The translations under genes were made by a program, and so were the position numbers. Below are positions 8,953-16,946 of a stretch of 21,302 bases of DNA, piece after piece (positions within the stretch are counted from its first letter, which is position 1; the number at the start of each line of letters is the position of its first letter). Origin of the DNA: Seminavis robusta (Eukaryota; Bacillariophyta; Bacillariophyceae; Naviculales; Naviculaceae); the NCBI GenBank assembly GCA_903772945.1, contig CAICTM010001867.1, positions 1 through 21,302 on the forward strand, read 5' to 3'. The notes under the pieces are model-generated. The model was not told the origin of the DNA. It saw nothing but the letters and a program-made list of their open reading frames with translations, and searched no databases.

Positions 8953-11163
8953 TTACTTTCTGCCCCCTCTTGTTTTTGGAATCATCTCCACGGTTGCGGT
9001 AGGCCCAATGTTCAGCTGAGCCAAAGTTGTACTGTCCTTCAAGAAACCCGTGGAAGTCTTCAATTGAATCTTGTTGGCGGGCATGCCATTCAAATGCGCC
9101 CGTGAGAGCTCTTGTTTTACAACCTTCACCTTGGACATGACATCCACCGAAAGCGACACGATCTGGCCGTAAAAATTCCACGCCATTTGGGACCGGTCAT
9201 TGGGAATCCGAACTTGCAGCGTTACTTCCGGTTTGTTGAGAGTCTTTACGAATTCGTCCGCAGGCAAAAGTTCACCATTCTTGGGGGTGTCTGGCAGCGG
9301 AGCCATTGGATCAGCAGCAGGATGCTCCGGTGGTGCTTGTAGTGGTGGTGGCGGTGGAACCCCGGAAGGAGGAGGAGGGAGTGGTGCCTGCATGGGTAAC
9401 CCTCCAGGAACTGCCGCGGCAGGATCTACCGCACCATCCAATCGTTGTCGCTTTGCGTCTGGTTCCATTGGTTGTTCCAACGGGTGTTTCGGCGGCGGTG
9501 GAGGAGGTGGTGGTGGCATGGGAGCAGCGTTCATTGTTGGTTGTACAGGTTGAGGCAGAGATGGTCCTACGCCACGCTGCGACTGTTCTCGAATGATTCG
9601 GTTGGCTTCGTCCAGCCTCTTCTTGGCATCCGTCTCGCCGCTCAAAATGTCGTGTTCCTGGGACAGAAGAATGAAGAGCAGGGAAAGCAAAGAAAAGTCG
9701 CGTGAGTCCAACAATACACAGAAAACACATACATAAATGCTGCTGCAATCCAGTGCAACCAGCCTATAATAACGTACCGATTTGCCATACGCGTCTCTGG
9801 TGAAGCGTGAAATGTTACTCGCAATGACATCTCCACTGACCAGATTGCTGTCCTTTTGTTTCTCCTGGAACTTTTTGCGTTCTTCGGCCCACTTGGGATC
9901 GAGCAACTGAATGCGCATATGCTCCGGCATGTCCTTTACGGGGATACTCTTTCCAGTAATCGGATCAATAACCTCCTGCATGGGGTTGGATGCCTGTGCC
10001 GAGACGACTTTGGGCGTGTACGTGGGAACAACTCGAATGGTTTCTCCGCCGTCTTCGTCATCGGATTCATCCATGGTATCCTCCTTTGCAGCAGGCCCAG
10101 CGGGTGTCGCCACAGTGGTGGTAACCTTGGGTGGAGGCGGCGGTGGAAGCATCGCCATGTGAACCTGTTCATCTGCGGGAAAGTCGATAGTCTCTACCAC
10201 AACAAAATCATGCCAGTCAATCAGCGCCGAATCGGACGGCATTTCTCCATCTTCGGCTTGTTGTTTTCTGGTTTGTTCTTCCAAGTCGTGTTCGTAGGCA
10301 ACCCGATAGGCAGCCGCTTCCAGACATTTGTCAACGTTTCCAGCCTTTTCGTGAATGACGCCACTGTCTTGATTCGAAGCGCTCCAGGTATCAAAGATGC
10401 GACGGTAGGCATCGACTAGAGCACTGAAATAAGCAAAGTGTCCATGTCGTGGTTGACAAAATCCAAAGGCTGGATTGGCCCATTCGCGATGTGATAATGC
10501 CATAAAGAATGGACCTCCCTTGCCATCCATGGCCGTGAACTGAGCTACCAATTGAATGATTTCCACTTGAGCCAGCGTCAACGAAGCCGGAGCCACAATA
10601 TTGACTAATTCTAGCGCTGGTGGTGCCGCCGCAATGAATTGTTGTTTTCTCGGTGGTGGTGGCGGGGGTGGCACACCTTCTTCCTGTTGTTCTGGCGGTG
10701 GTTGCTCTGCAGCTTCTTTGCCGTTATCCTTTTCAAAACCAGCTCGAGCTTGAGCGATCCTTCCTCGTTGGGTCAGCAACGCCTTTGCTACTGGATCGAT
10801 GGCCGCGCTGGATTTTCCACTCTTTTCTCCTTTCTTTTTTTCTTCCTTTTCGGCTTCCTTTGCTGATTGCTTTTTCTTGTCTGATTCCTTCTTGACAGAA
10901 GCTCCATCCGTCTTTTCCTTGGACGCGTCAGGCTCTTCTTCTTTCTTATCTTCGCCTCCACTTTCATAAAATCGAATACGGTCTTCGTAATACGCATGAA
11001 AGGGAGACGTGGGCTGCAAGAAAGCAAACTTGGGTGTTTTGCCCTTACCCGATCCTAGAATCCTCGCTTCAAAGGCTCGACCATTCTTCGCCACATACGA
11101 CGCCGTCTTGTCCGCCACAGCACGGATCTCTGGCGGTGGCCGAATCACTCCTTCAATACCCAT
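8953..11163 (-). CDS. SF3A1: Splicing factor 3A subunit 1 (SF3a120 / Prp21 homologue)
   Basis: Two exons, 9778-11163 and 8953-9657, are separated by a 120-nt GT-AG intron (9658-9777); the product is 696 residues. SF3A1 is part of the SF3a complex of the U2 snRNP and acts in branch-site recognition in the nucleus. Domains in order: SURP1 at about 10-66 (PPPEIRAVADKTASYVAKNG ... FHAYY), a Lys/Glu-rich linker at 70-120, SURP2 at about 195-260, the Prp21-type central region (VIDPITGKSIPVKDMPEHMR, about 397-416), Pro-rich stretches, and a C-terminal ubiquitin-like domain ending in RGGRK. I prefer the Met at 11163 (MGIEGVIRPPPE) because homologous sequence begins there; an in-frame Met at 11187 adds eight unrelated residues. 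The intron has a multiple-of-three length and no in-frame stop. The gene is convergent with the ankyrin-like gene, 157 bases away. Confidence 0.93.
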   Translation of the reverse strand: MGIEGVIRPPPEIRAVADKTASYVAKNGRAFEARILGSGKGKTPKFAFLQPTSPFHAYYEDRIRFYESGGEDKKEEEPDASKEKTDGASVKKESDKKKQSAKEAEKEEKKKGEKSGKSSAAIDPVAKALLTQRGRIAQARAGFEKDNGKEAAEQPPPEQQEEGVPPPPPPPRKQQFIAAAPPALELVNIVAPASLTLAQVEIIQLVAQFTAMDGKGGPFFMALSHREWANPAFGFCQPRHGHFAYFSALVDAYRRIFDTWSASNQDSGVIHEKAGNVDKCLEAAAYRVAYEHDLEEQTRKQQAEDGEMPSDSALIDWHDFVVVETIDFPADEQVHMAMLPPPPPPKVTTTVATPAGPAAKEDTMDESDDEDGGETIRVVPTYTPKVVSAQASNPMQEVIDPITGKSIPVKDMPEHMRIQLLDPKWAEERKKFQEKQKDSNLVSGDVIASNISRFTRDAYGKSVRYYRLVALDCSSIYVCVFCVLLDSRDFSLLSLLFILLSQEHDILSGETDAKKRLDEANRIIREQSQRGVGPSLPQPVQPTMNAAPMPPPPPPPPPKHPLEQPMEPDAKRQRLDGAVDPAAAVPGGLPMQAPLPPPPSGVPPPPPLQAPPEHPAADPMAPLPDTPKNGELLPADEFVKTLNKPEVTLQVRIPNDRSQMAWNFYGQIVSLSVDVMSKVKVVKQELSRAHLNGMPANKIQLKTSTGFLKDSTTLAQLNIGPTATVEMIPKTRGGRK

Positions 11164-11225
11164 GGTTCCACAGCAATAAAAGGACAATCTCCTATCCTCT
11201 TATTAAAAAATGTCCAATCGCTACA

Positions 11226-11246
11226 AGCTATCGTTTAGTCTTGGCT
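11226..11246 (+). repeat. Left copy of 21-bp inverted repeat
   Basis: It begins AGCTATCGTT and ends AGTCTTGGCT. It matches the reverse complement of 14771-14791 at all 21 positions. It lies 62 bases upstream of the preferred SF3A1 start codon. Confidence 0.92.
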
Positions 11247-11421
11247 TTTTGCATCCACTCCACAGTAGCGTCTAGTCGTCGTTTCACTGGTGATGCTACA
11301 TAGATTTGAGTACTGGTAGCCTACGCAGAACCGAATGGTGGTTGACACTATTACGCAGTGGCACTACCCAGCAGCAGAGTTCGCATCTCCATGACCACTA
11401 CCAAGGAGTGATTGTATCAAC

Positions 11422-14400
11422 TTAGCCGTTGTTTTCGTTGGTATTGTCGCCATTACCACTGTTGGCTTGGTGGCCACTATTGTTGTTGCCGCTGCTGCCG
11501 TTGCCGCCAATCTCTTCAAAGAGCCTCCGAATTTGGTTTTCATTATCTTCGAATTCACTTGCAGAGGGATATCGCCAGTCTTTGAGTCGCTTACCAGTCA
11601 CTCTCCAATCGTCTCTAGCCAAGCCCATGCTAGCAGTGTTGTGGTAGTGGAGAAAGCATGAGAGCTGGCCATTGCCGACATCTTTTTGGGGATGTTTGTG
11701 CATTGCTTTCGCACACAATTCACAGTATTGATAGGAGGGCTTGCCGCAGAAGACACAGTTGAGTTTTTTCTTATTCGCCATGGTGTTACAGCTCTGAAAA
11801 TGGTTGAGTAGAGGAGTGACAAATCCACAAAGACGATCGGAATGGATGTTGTTGGAGAGTGCTTCCATAGTGATGCCGGAAGCAGTAGACAGATTGTCGT
11901 CATGGTGCACCTGTCCACGTGGTGGAGTCCTTGATCGTGGTCTTTTGGCTTTACTGATGGATGTTGCATCGCGCATCAGCTCATCGCCAAGGTAGTGGCA
12001 TTTTCTTGGCGCATATTGAAGCATCTGCCGTGCAAGCTTTTCGCGAAAGAGATAGAACGACACATGCTTGTTAATTCCACAATCAGCTAAGCCATCGAGT
12101 TTTCCTTCACAGGTCTCCAGATAGATGTCATATGCAACAACAACAGCCATGGCTTTGGCGTGTACCATTGGAGAATGCCAGTACTTCCACGAACTGTTGA
12201 AGCGAAATGATGTTAGAGAGGAATAATGAATAACAACAAATTTTCGAAAAACATACCGGTATCCCATGTTGCAGTTCTGAATGAGATGGTCTAGCTTGTC
12301 GACTCCTCCATACGTCTTCAAGTAGAGCTGTCTTGACTCGTTCATCTCAATGAACCATCGATATTTGTGTCTTCCGCGGCCTCTTTCCTTCTGAGATACA
12401 TAGAGATCGAGTGAGTTAATGGCATTGACAGATGCCAGATTACAGGAACTCGTTGACTGGAAAGACGTCAGTTGCAAAAGGGAGTCACCATGGGGCTTAG
12501 CAGCGAAGATCGGCTTCTCATATCTTGCGGCCCGCGGTCTTGGGCTTCCATCCGTCTTCTCCTTGCACCAAAATTTGCTGTCTACTCCTTTGGGTAGGCG
12601 ATCTCTTCTGCAAGTCATTGTCAAGCCAAAGCCTTCTTCTGCAGCGTACTGCATTATGGAGTCACCTGAAAAGTAATTGTCCCAAGTGAAGTGTGGCTTG
12701 CTGGGGAAGAGAATGGGCTTCCGCTGTTCTTGGTCGTCCACGCTGTCATCATCATCGTCATCATCCGGTTGGATAAAAGGCTTGAGCTTTTCATAAATCA
12801 TTCTGACCTCACTCGGTCCTTTCTGTGGGAAAGGGAATTCGTGTATCTTGTGACGATGGACATAAGCCCTTGGCCTGATACGATCAACATCGACAACAAG
12901 AACCGTCTGACCACCACGAGAGATCCCTGGCTTGCCCAACACTTGCCCAACAACACCAGTTCCAGATTCGCCATATCCTTGATGAGGCCAAGACGTCTCA
13001 TCTCCACAAAGGTCAAGTCCTGCTTGCTTTGTTATTGCATTGACATTGTGGCAGATACACTTGTAGATCATGTCATACTTGTAACATGGATCATACGCTC
13101 GCTCAGTTCTCTTCGCTGCACGCAAATTATTGCAAAGCTTGTAAATGCGCTTGATCAACAACCACCGTGTCTTACCCATTGATTCATTGATGAGGGGGCA
13201 ATATTGCGCATTGCCCTCTCTTCGGTCAAATCGCCGAAGGATTGCGCCATCGCTTCCACCAAGAACCCCATCTTGGACCACAGTTCCATCCCATCGAACA
13301 AACTCTGTTATTGACACTGGTCGGAAGGTGTGACAGTAGCCGGTTCCAAGTTCAAGTTCAGTAACTGCATACCCATTACTGAAGACAGAAACATCTTTGT
13401 AAAATGACATGCGTGGGTCATTATCATTCCGTGCTGTATCGCACAATGGTAGAATAAGCTGATAAAAGAACAATGCATCTGGAGTAGTGTCGTCTTCTCT
13501 CATTCTCTCCTTGCATAGGCCCAGCCTTGAAAGTGTCGCCCCATCTAGTTGCCCTTTCCGGCAATCAGGGAACATGTTTTCTCTTGTTGCACCAGACCGG
13601 TATCTTGGAATGTTCTCTGGCAGTTCCCATCCGTTGTAAAAGAATTCCCATCCCTCCTTCACTCGCTTGAACTGGTGGTTGGCAGGAACAGGCGTAGCAC
13701 CAGTCGGCATTGCATGGTAGAGATATTTCTTCTTCCTTGAACTGCCCCTTCCAGTCACTTGATACTTGGGACGGAAAGTAAATTCACTCCAGGACCCAGG
13801 ATTGTCCACGTTTTCAAAGTCAGGCTCCGCGTTGACTTGCTTGTCAGCTGCTTTCCAAGTTGAAGGAGCGCCAGGTGGCTTCCAGGTGGCTGGTGCGCCA
13901 GGGAGGGCGACGTCTCTCTTGCCAAGTGAATCCGTTGACATGGGTTGAATGCTGGAAGCAATGGCGGCAATCTCCTCTTCAACAAAATCAGGATGCCTTT
14001 GCTCAGCCTGACCTCCAAAGTCCACCAGCAATTCATTCGCAATCTCTCCTTCATCATCCGAATCTGTGTTTGGGGACTTCTCTCGGCAGTTGCCATCATA
14101 CTGTGCTTCGATTTCTTCTGCGGAGAGCTTTTCAGGAGATTCCTCTGACTGGCCATCTTCAGGAGTTGATGGCATTGATGTTCTTGTTTGTGGTGTTCGC
14201 AGCTGCTGGTTTCTTGTACTTCTGTTGTTGTTGTTGCGGTTGCTGACATCTCGCAAGGGAGTTCTTTGTGCTGCGGTGGCCAATGCATGAAGTGATCCGC
14301 CGTTGCCTCCACGATTTTGGCCACTTCTTGTCGAGCTACTTAGATCGGATGCATGAGACCAAGGAGAGGGATTTCCACCCACAATGGCAGGCGGGTCGTT

Positions 14401-14454
14401 GCCTCTAGCGGTAGTACCAACAGACTCTTCATCGTCGCTGTCGGAAGATGACAT
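11422..14454 (-). CDS. PiggyBac-type (PGBD) transposase
   Basis: Two exons, 12257-14454 and 11422-12193, are joined across a 63-nt GT-AG intron (12194-12256); the product is 989 residues. Removing the intron restores the family string MGYRSWKYWHSPM. Residues 1-220 are low complexity, acidic and Ser/Asn-rich, with a duplicated GAPxTWK motif near 186-201. The DDE_Tnp_1_7 domain spans about 270-790. The three catalytic aspartates appear intact: Asp485 (GDETS), Asp592 (WDNYF) and Asp719 (GGVDKLD). An Asp-rich insertion (7 D in a row near 564) separates the first two. The C-terminus has a Cys/His zinc-binding domain (LNCVFCGKPSYQYCELC ... HYHN), as in piggyBac proteins, which helps bind the element ends. 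The tail is Asn/Gly-rich. The inverted repeats on both sides favour a mobile element over a domesticated gene, but activity is untested. Confidence 0.92.
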   Translation of the reverse strand: MSSSDSDDEESVGTTARGNDPPAIVGGNPSPWSHASDLSSSTRSGQNRGGNGGSLHALATAAQRTPLRDVSNRNNNNRSTRNQQLRTPQTRTSMPSTPEDGQSEESPEKLSAEEIEAQYDGNCREKSPNTDSDDEGEIANELLVDFGGQAEQRHPDFVEEEIAAIASSIQPMSTDSLGKRDVALPGAPATWKPPGAPSTWKAADKQVNAEPDFENVDNPGSWSEFTFRPKYQVTGRGSSRKKKYLYHAMPTGATPVPANHQFKRVKEGWEFFYNGWELPENIPRYRSGATRENMFPDCRKGQLDGATLSRLGLCKERMREDDTTPDALFFYQLILPLCDTARNDNDPRMSFYKDVSVFSNGYAVTELELGTGYCHTFRPVSITEFVRWDGTVVQDGVLGGSDGAILRRFDRREGNAQYCPLINESMGKTRWLLIKRIYKLCNNLRAAKRTERAYDPCYKYDMIYKCICHNVNAITKQAGLDLCGDETSWPHQGYGESGTGVVGQVLGKPGISRGGQTVLVVDVDRIRPRAYVHRHKIHEFPFPQKGPSEVRMIYEKLKPFIQPDDDDDDDSVDDQEQRKPILFPSKPHFTWDNYFSGDSIMQYAAEEGFGLTMTCRRDRLPKGVDSKFWCKEKTDGSPRPRAARYEKPIFAAKPHGDSLLQLTSFQSTSSCNLASVNAINSLDLYVSQKERGRGRHKYRWFIEMNESRQLYLKTYGGVDKLDHLIQNCNMGYRYVFRKFVVIHYSSLTSFRFNSSWKYWHSPMVHAKAMAVVVAYDIYLETCEGKLDGLADCGINKHVSFYLFREKLARQMLQYAPRKCHYLGDELMRDATSISKAKRPRSRTPPRGQVHHDDNLSTASGITMEALSNNIHSDRLCGFVTPLLNHFQSCNTMANKKKLNCVFCGKPSYQYCELCAKAMHKHPQKDVGNGQLSCFLHYHNTASMGLARDDWRVTGKRLKDWRYPSASEFEDNENQIRRLFEEIGGNGSSGNNNSGHQANSGNGDNTNENNG

Positions 14455-14770
14455 TGTTGCCGTTTACTTTCGATTTTCGCTCCTCCGTCATTGTGGCATC
14501 TTCCGGAAAAGATCGAAAGATGAGTGGCGCGTAGGCTGAGTACCGGATCTTTACGCGCCCGGATCCACTGCGCGGCAGTCGATTACCTATTTAGACAGCA
14601 ACAAGCCACACCTATCTTCATTAACAGATATCTGGCTATGCTGCTAGCTCCAGCAAGGCAACATGTCATGCTTTCGATCAGTAGAGGGTGGCGCGGAGCA
14701 GTTGCGGCTGTGTTAAGAGCTACAAAGCCTGCAAAGCTAGATCCACTCCGCAGCAGTGGATTCACGAGTC

Positions 14771-14791
14771 AGCCAAGACTAAACGATAGCT
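14771..14791 (-). repeat. Right copy of 21-bp inverted repeat
   Basis: This is the reverse complement of 11226-11246 with no mismatch. It overlaps by one base a TACCGGTA palindrome (14791-14798). Just inside it a hairpin-capable sequence (ATCCACT, 7-base loop, AGTGGAT; 14742-14762) repeats the ATCCACT word. Confidence 0.92.
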
Positions 14792-14940
14792 ACCGGTAGC
14801 TGGGGTCGGATGTCGATTAGGTTTTGTGGTTTGCAGCGTCGGCCTCGTTTGCTCGTTTGAGCACCCAACAATAAGCCAGCATTTGGGCAGGAAGGTTCGG
14901 CCCGAGGCCAGACGCTGGATCTTTGCACGCACCGCTGGCT

Positions 14941-14982
14941 ATCACGAGTGCTTTACTGGCCATCACAAGTGCTTTACTGGCA
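14941..14982. repeat. Two tandem copies of a 21-bp unit
   Basis: The units ATCAC(G/A)AGTGCTTTACTGGC plus one base lie side by side at 14941-14961 and 14962-14982 and differ at two positions. Confidence 0.9.
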
Positions 14983-15189
14983 ATGCTTCAGCTGGCTCGA
15001 GTTTCCCGCCCATAGAAGGCTGGTGTTGTCATTGTGGTTGTCATTGTCATTGGTGGTAGACAAGCTGGAGCATAAAATAGAACCGAATCAGTTCACAATA
15101 CCAGCCAGCTATTCCAATACCATTCCCAGTGAATTTATTACGAGCCGAGACCAGCAATAATGGCATCCAAGAAGAACAAGAAGGTCCGC

Positions 15190-15330
15190 CCGAAGCATCA
15201 ACACCAACACCAACACCAACACCAACACCATCTCCTAAAGCGTCGGCACCGTTAAAATTCCCAGCAGGAAAAAGCACCAAGGAATGAAGTACCGCCTGTC
15301 ATGCTCCGTGATCATGACAACCAGGCTGGG
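15190..15330 (+). repeat. Dispersed repeat, copy 2, containing a (CAACAC)5 microsatellite
   Basis: This copy aligns with the minus strand of 2385-2515. It contains an extra 24 bases or so from expansion of CAACAC (five units, 15199-15228), where copy 1 has a single unit. The plus strand can encode KKHQGMKYRLSCSVIMT, against KKHQGTKYRPSCSVIMT in copy 1, but stop codons elsewhere show that neither copy is an intact gene. The minisatellite begins about 45 bases further on, on the same side as the 19-bp array of copy 1. Confidence 0.7.
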
Positions 15331-15374
15331 AATCGTACCAATGTGTTTTGAACAAAGCAGTGTGAAAAGACGCT

Positions 15375-15850
15375 CCGAGCCTGTAGCTTTCGTCTCAGCC
15401 TGTAGCTGTTGTCCCAGCCTGAAGCTGTGGTCCCAGCGTGAAGCTGTGGTCCCAGCGTGAAGCTGTGGTCCCAGCTGAAGCTTGTCACAGCCTGGAGCTG
15501 TGGTCACAGCCTGGAGCTATGGTCACAGCAGCGCGAAGCGTTCGTCCCAGTCTGAAGATGTAGCTTTCGTCCCAGCCTGTAGCTATTGTCTCAGTCTGAA
15601 GGTGTAGTCCCAGCCTGAAGGTGTGGTCCCAGCCTGAAGCTGTGGTGGTTGTCCCAGCCTGTAGCTTTCGTCCCAGCCTGAAGATGTTGCCCCACATAGA
15701 GTGTTTCCGGCCTGAACCTGTGGTCCCAGCCTGAACCTGTTGTCCCAGCCTGGTCCGTGGTCCCAGCCTGGATCCGTTGTCCCAGCCTGGATCTGTTGTC
15801 CCAGCCTGATCCGTTGTCCCAGCCTGGAGCTGTGGTCCCAGCTTGAAGTT
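15375..15850. repeat. Degenerate 19-bp minisatellite, about 25 copies
   Basis: The consensus unit is GTCCCAGCCTGAAGCTGTG. Copies vary at the AAGC and GTG positions, and several units are 16-25 bp long through small indels. Because 19 is not a multiple of three, translation cycles through all frames; on the minus strand this gives long open stretches of SGWD, QAG-T and RLGQ peptides. Those frames are by-products of the repeat and I do not call a gene. Confidence 0.93.
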
Positions 15851-16470
15851 TTTGCTTGGTTGCAGCTTACAGCTTTTATCCCAGCGTCAAGTTTAATTTT
15901 TTTGCTTGGAGCTTGTGTCTGGAATTTCACAACTAGCTATCTATCGGTACTATGCTAAGCTAGCTAGTCGTCCTCAAGTCGGCTTCTCTGAATGCGTTAA
16001 TAGACTTTGTGCTTTTAAAAGTGCTGAGCTAGCTAGTCCATACCAGGAGAGATCCGTACCTGTATCATGGTGGTCTACTAGTACTAGCTAGCTAGCTACT
16101 ATTATACGTACGGTATGGCCAGCCAGTACCAGGAGCCACATTCTGGGTGATTTCACGGCAATAACAACACAAAATGTCTTGCAGAATACTCCTTACTGGG
16201 GTAGCTTTTTTAGAACCTGGTGTAAACTCACCTAGTGCAAAGCACATTAAGGCATGTATACTTCAAACCATACCCACCAGTGATGGTTTAAAGTAAGCAG
16301 CAGTACTCCTTTTTCTAAATCCTCACTATTTACTAGTGCATGCTTTAACCACCGAATGCACTTCAAGAAGGCCTTCTAATTGCAGAATCAGCTTTTGTAC
16401 TCTTTGCTCCTATTCAAAAGAGCCAAAGTAAATTGCACGAGCCACCCCCAGACCCCCTTCTATGTTTAAA

Positions 16471-16489
16471 TCGTGAGGTGACCTCACGA
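16471..16489. repeat. 19-bp palindrome with perfect 9-bp arms
   Basis: TCGTGAGGT, a single central G, then ACCTCACGA. It lies 32 bases upstream of the ATG of the small ORF at 16521. The form suits a dimeric regulator site, but chance is possible in a sequence this long. Confidence 0.6.
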
Positions 16490-16520
16490 ATAAGCTGTAA
16501 ACGAGAGCGTCCAATGATTG

Positions 16521-16778
16521 ATGCTCTTCGAAGCTCAAACTTGGATAGCGCAGGAAATGCATGGGAAGAGTTCTCTCATGAACAGTCTGTTCAAGCACTA
16601 CCGGAACCATGTTATCTGGCTAGTTGCTCAGAAGTGCGAACCAGAAGGTGTTTGGGAGCTGTGCAAATCACTTGCAAACGAGGGGCCTTCACCGGCTGGC
16701 AAAGAGCTTGACTCCAACAAGCAATTCAATGATCACGGCCGAGCAATGGAAGCAGTTGGGGACCTCAAACAAGGATGA
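16521..16778 (+). CDS. Small hypothetical protein, 85 residues
   Basis: An ATG-to-TGA frame encodes a balanced, hydrophilic peptide with helical-looking segments (NSLFKHYRNHVIWLVAQKC, then EGVWELCKSLANEGPSPAG). No signal peptide or membrane segment is visible and I recognise no family. It could be a complete small gene, one exon of a larger gene, or a remnant. It converges on the thiolase-like gene, whose stop is about 170 bases away. Confidence 0.33.
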   Translation: MLFEAQTWIAQEMHGKSSLMNSLFKHYRNHVIWLVAQKCEPEGVWELCKSLANEGPSPAGKELDSNKQFNDHGRAMEAVGDLKQG

Positions 16779-16946
16779 GTTGATGAGTTGACCAGAATCA
16801 TTGAACCCACAGGAGTGAATTATATGTGGAGAGTTCATTGCCTCCAATCTGTGAAGTATTCTCTGGGAGCCGAACACGCCACCAGCTAGTAGAAGTCAGT
16901 GGCATTCTATTCAATTCAATTTCTACCATGCAGTAGCAGACAATGA

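Larger units (their letters stand above)
11226..14791 (-). mobile_element. Probable piggyBac-type DNA transposon
   Basis: An exact 21-bp inverted repeat starts AGCTATCGTT at 11226 and reads inward to 11246; the same sequence is on the minus strand at 14791-14771. Between them lies a single large transposase gene. Each end also has an ATCCACT word a few bases further in, and an AGCCTACGC word deeper in (11320-11328; complement at 14530-14538). PiggyBac elements normally insert at TTAA. A TTAA lies 20 bases outside the left repeat (11203-11206), but I find none close outside the right repeat. The exact boundaries and target duplication are therefore unresolved, and the inverted repeat could be subterminal. 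Confidence 0.7.
14455..16520. other. Repeat-dominated region without a convincing gene
   Basis: To 14791 this is the 5' end of the transposon. Beyond it are a two-copy 21-bp tandem repeat (14941-14982), a CAACAC microsatellite (15199-15228), dispersed-repeat copy 2 (about 15190-15330), a long 19-bp minisatellite (15375-15850), short TAGC runs near 16022-16035 and 16085-16097, and a palindrome at 16471-16489. A 31-codon frame at 15160-15255 encodes a basic His/Gln-repeat peptide (MASKKNKKVRPK then HQ units). It overlaps the microsatellite and is probably not a gene. Confidence 0.6.

Noticed and set aside
9200..9596. Plus-strand Gly/Val-rich open frames
   Set aside because: They are antisense shadows of the proline-rich part of SF3A1.
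15160..15255. 31-codon ORF with Lys/Arg-rich ends and HQ repeats
   Set aside because: The HQ run is only the CAACAC microsatellite in translation, and the equivalent dispersed copy at 2385-2515 does not preserve this frame.
15235..15930. Minus-strand open frames of about 70-115 codons in the minisatellite
   Set aside because: They arise because the 19-bp unit lacks stop codons in any frame on that strand; no domain or start context supports coding.
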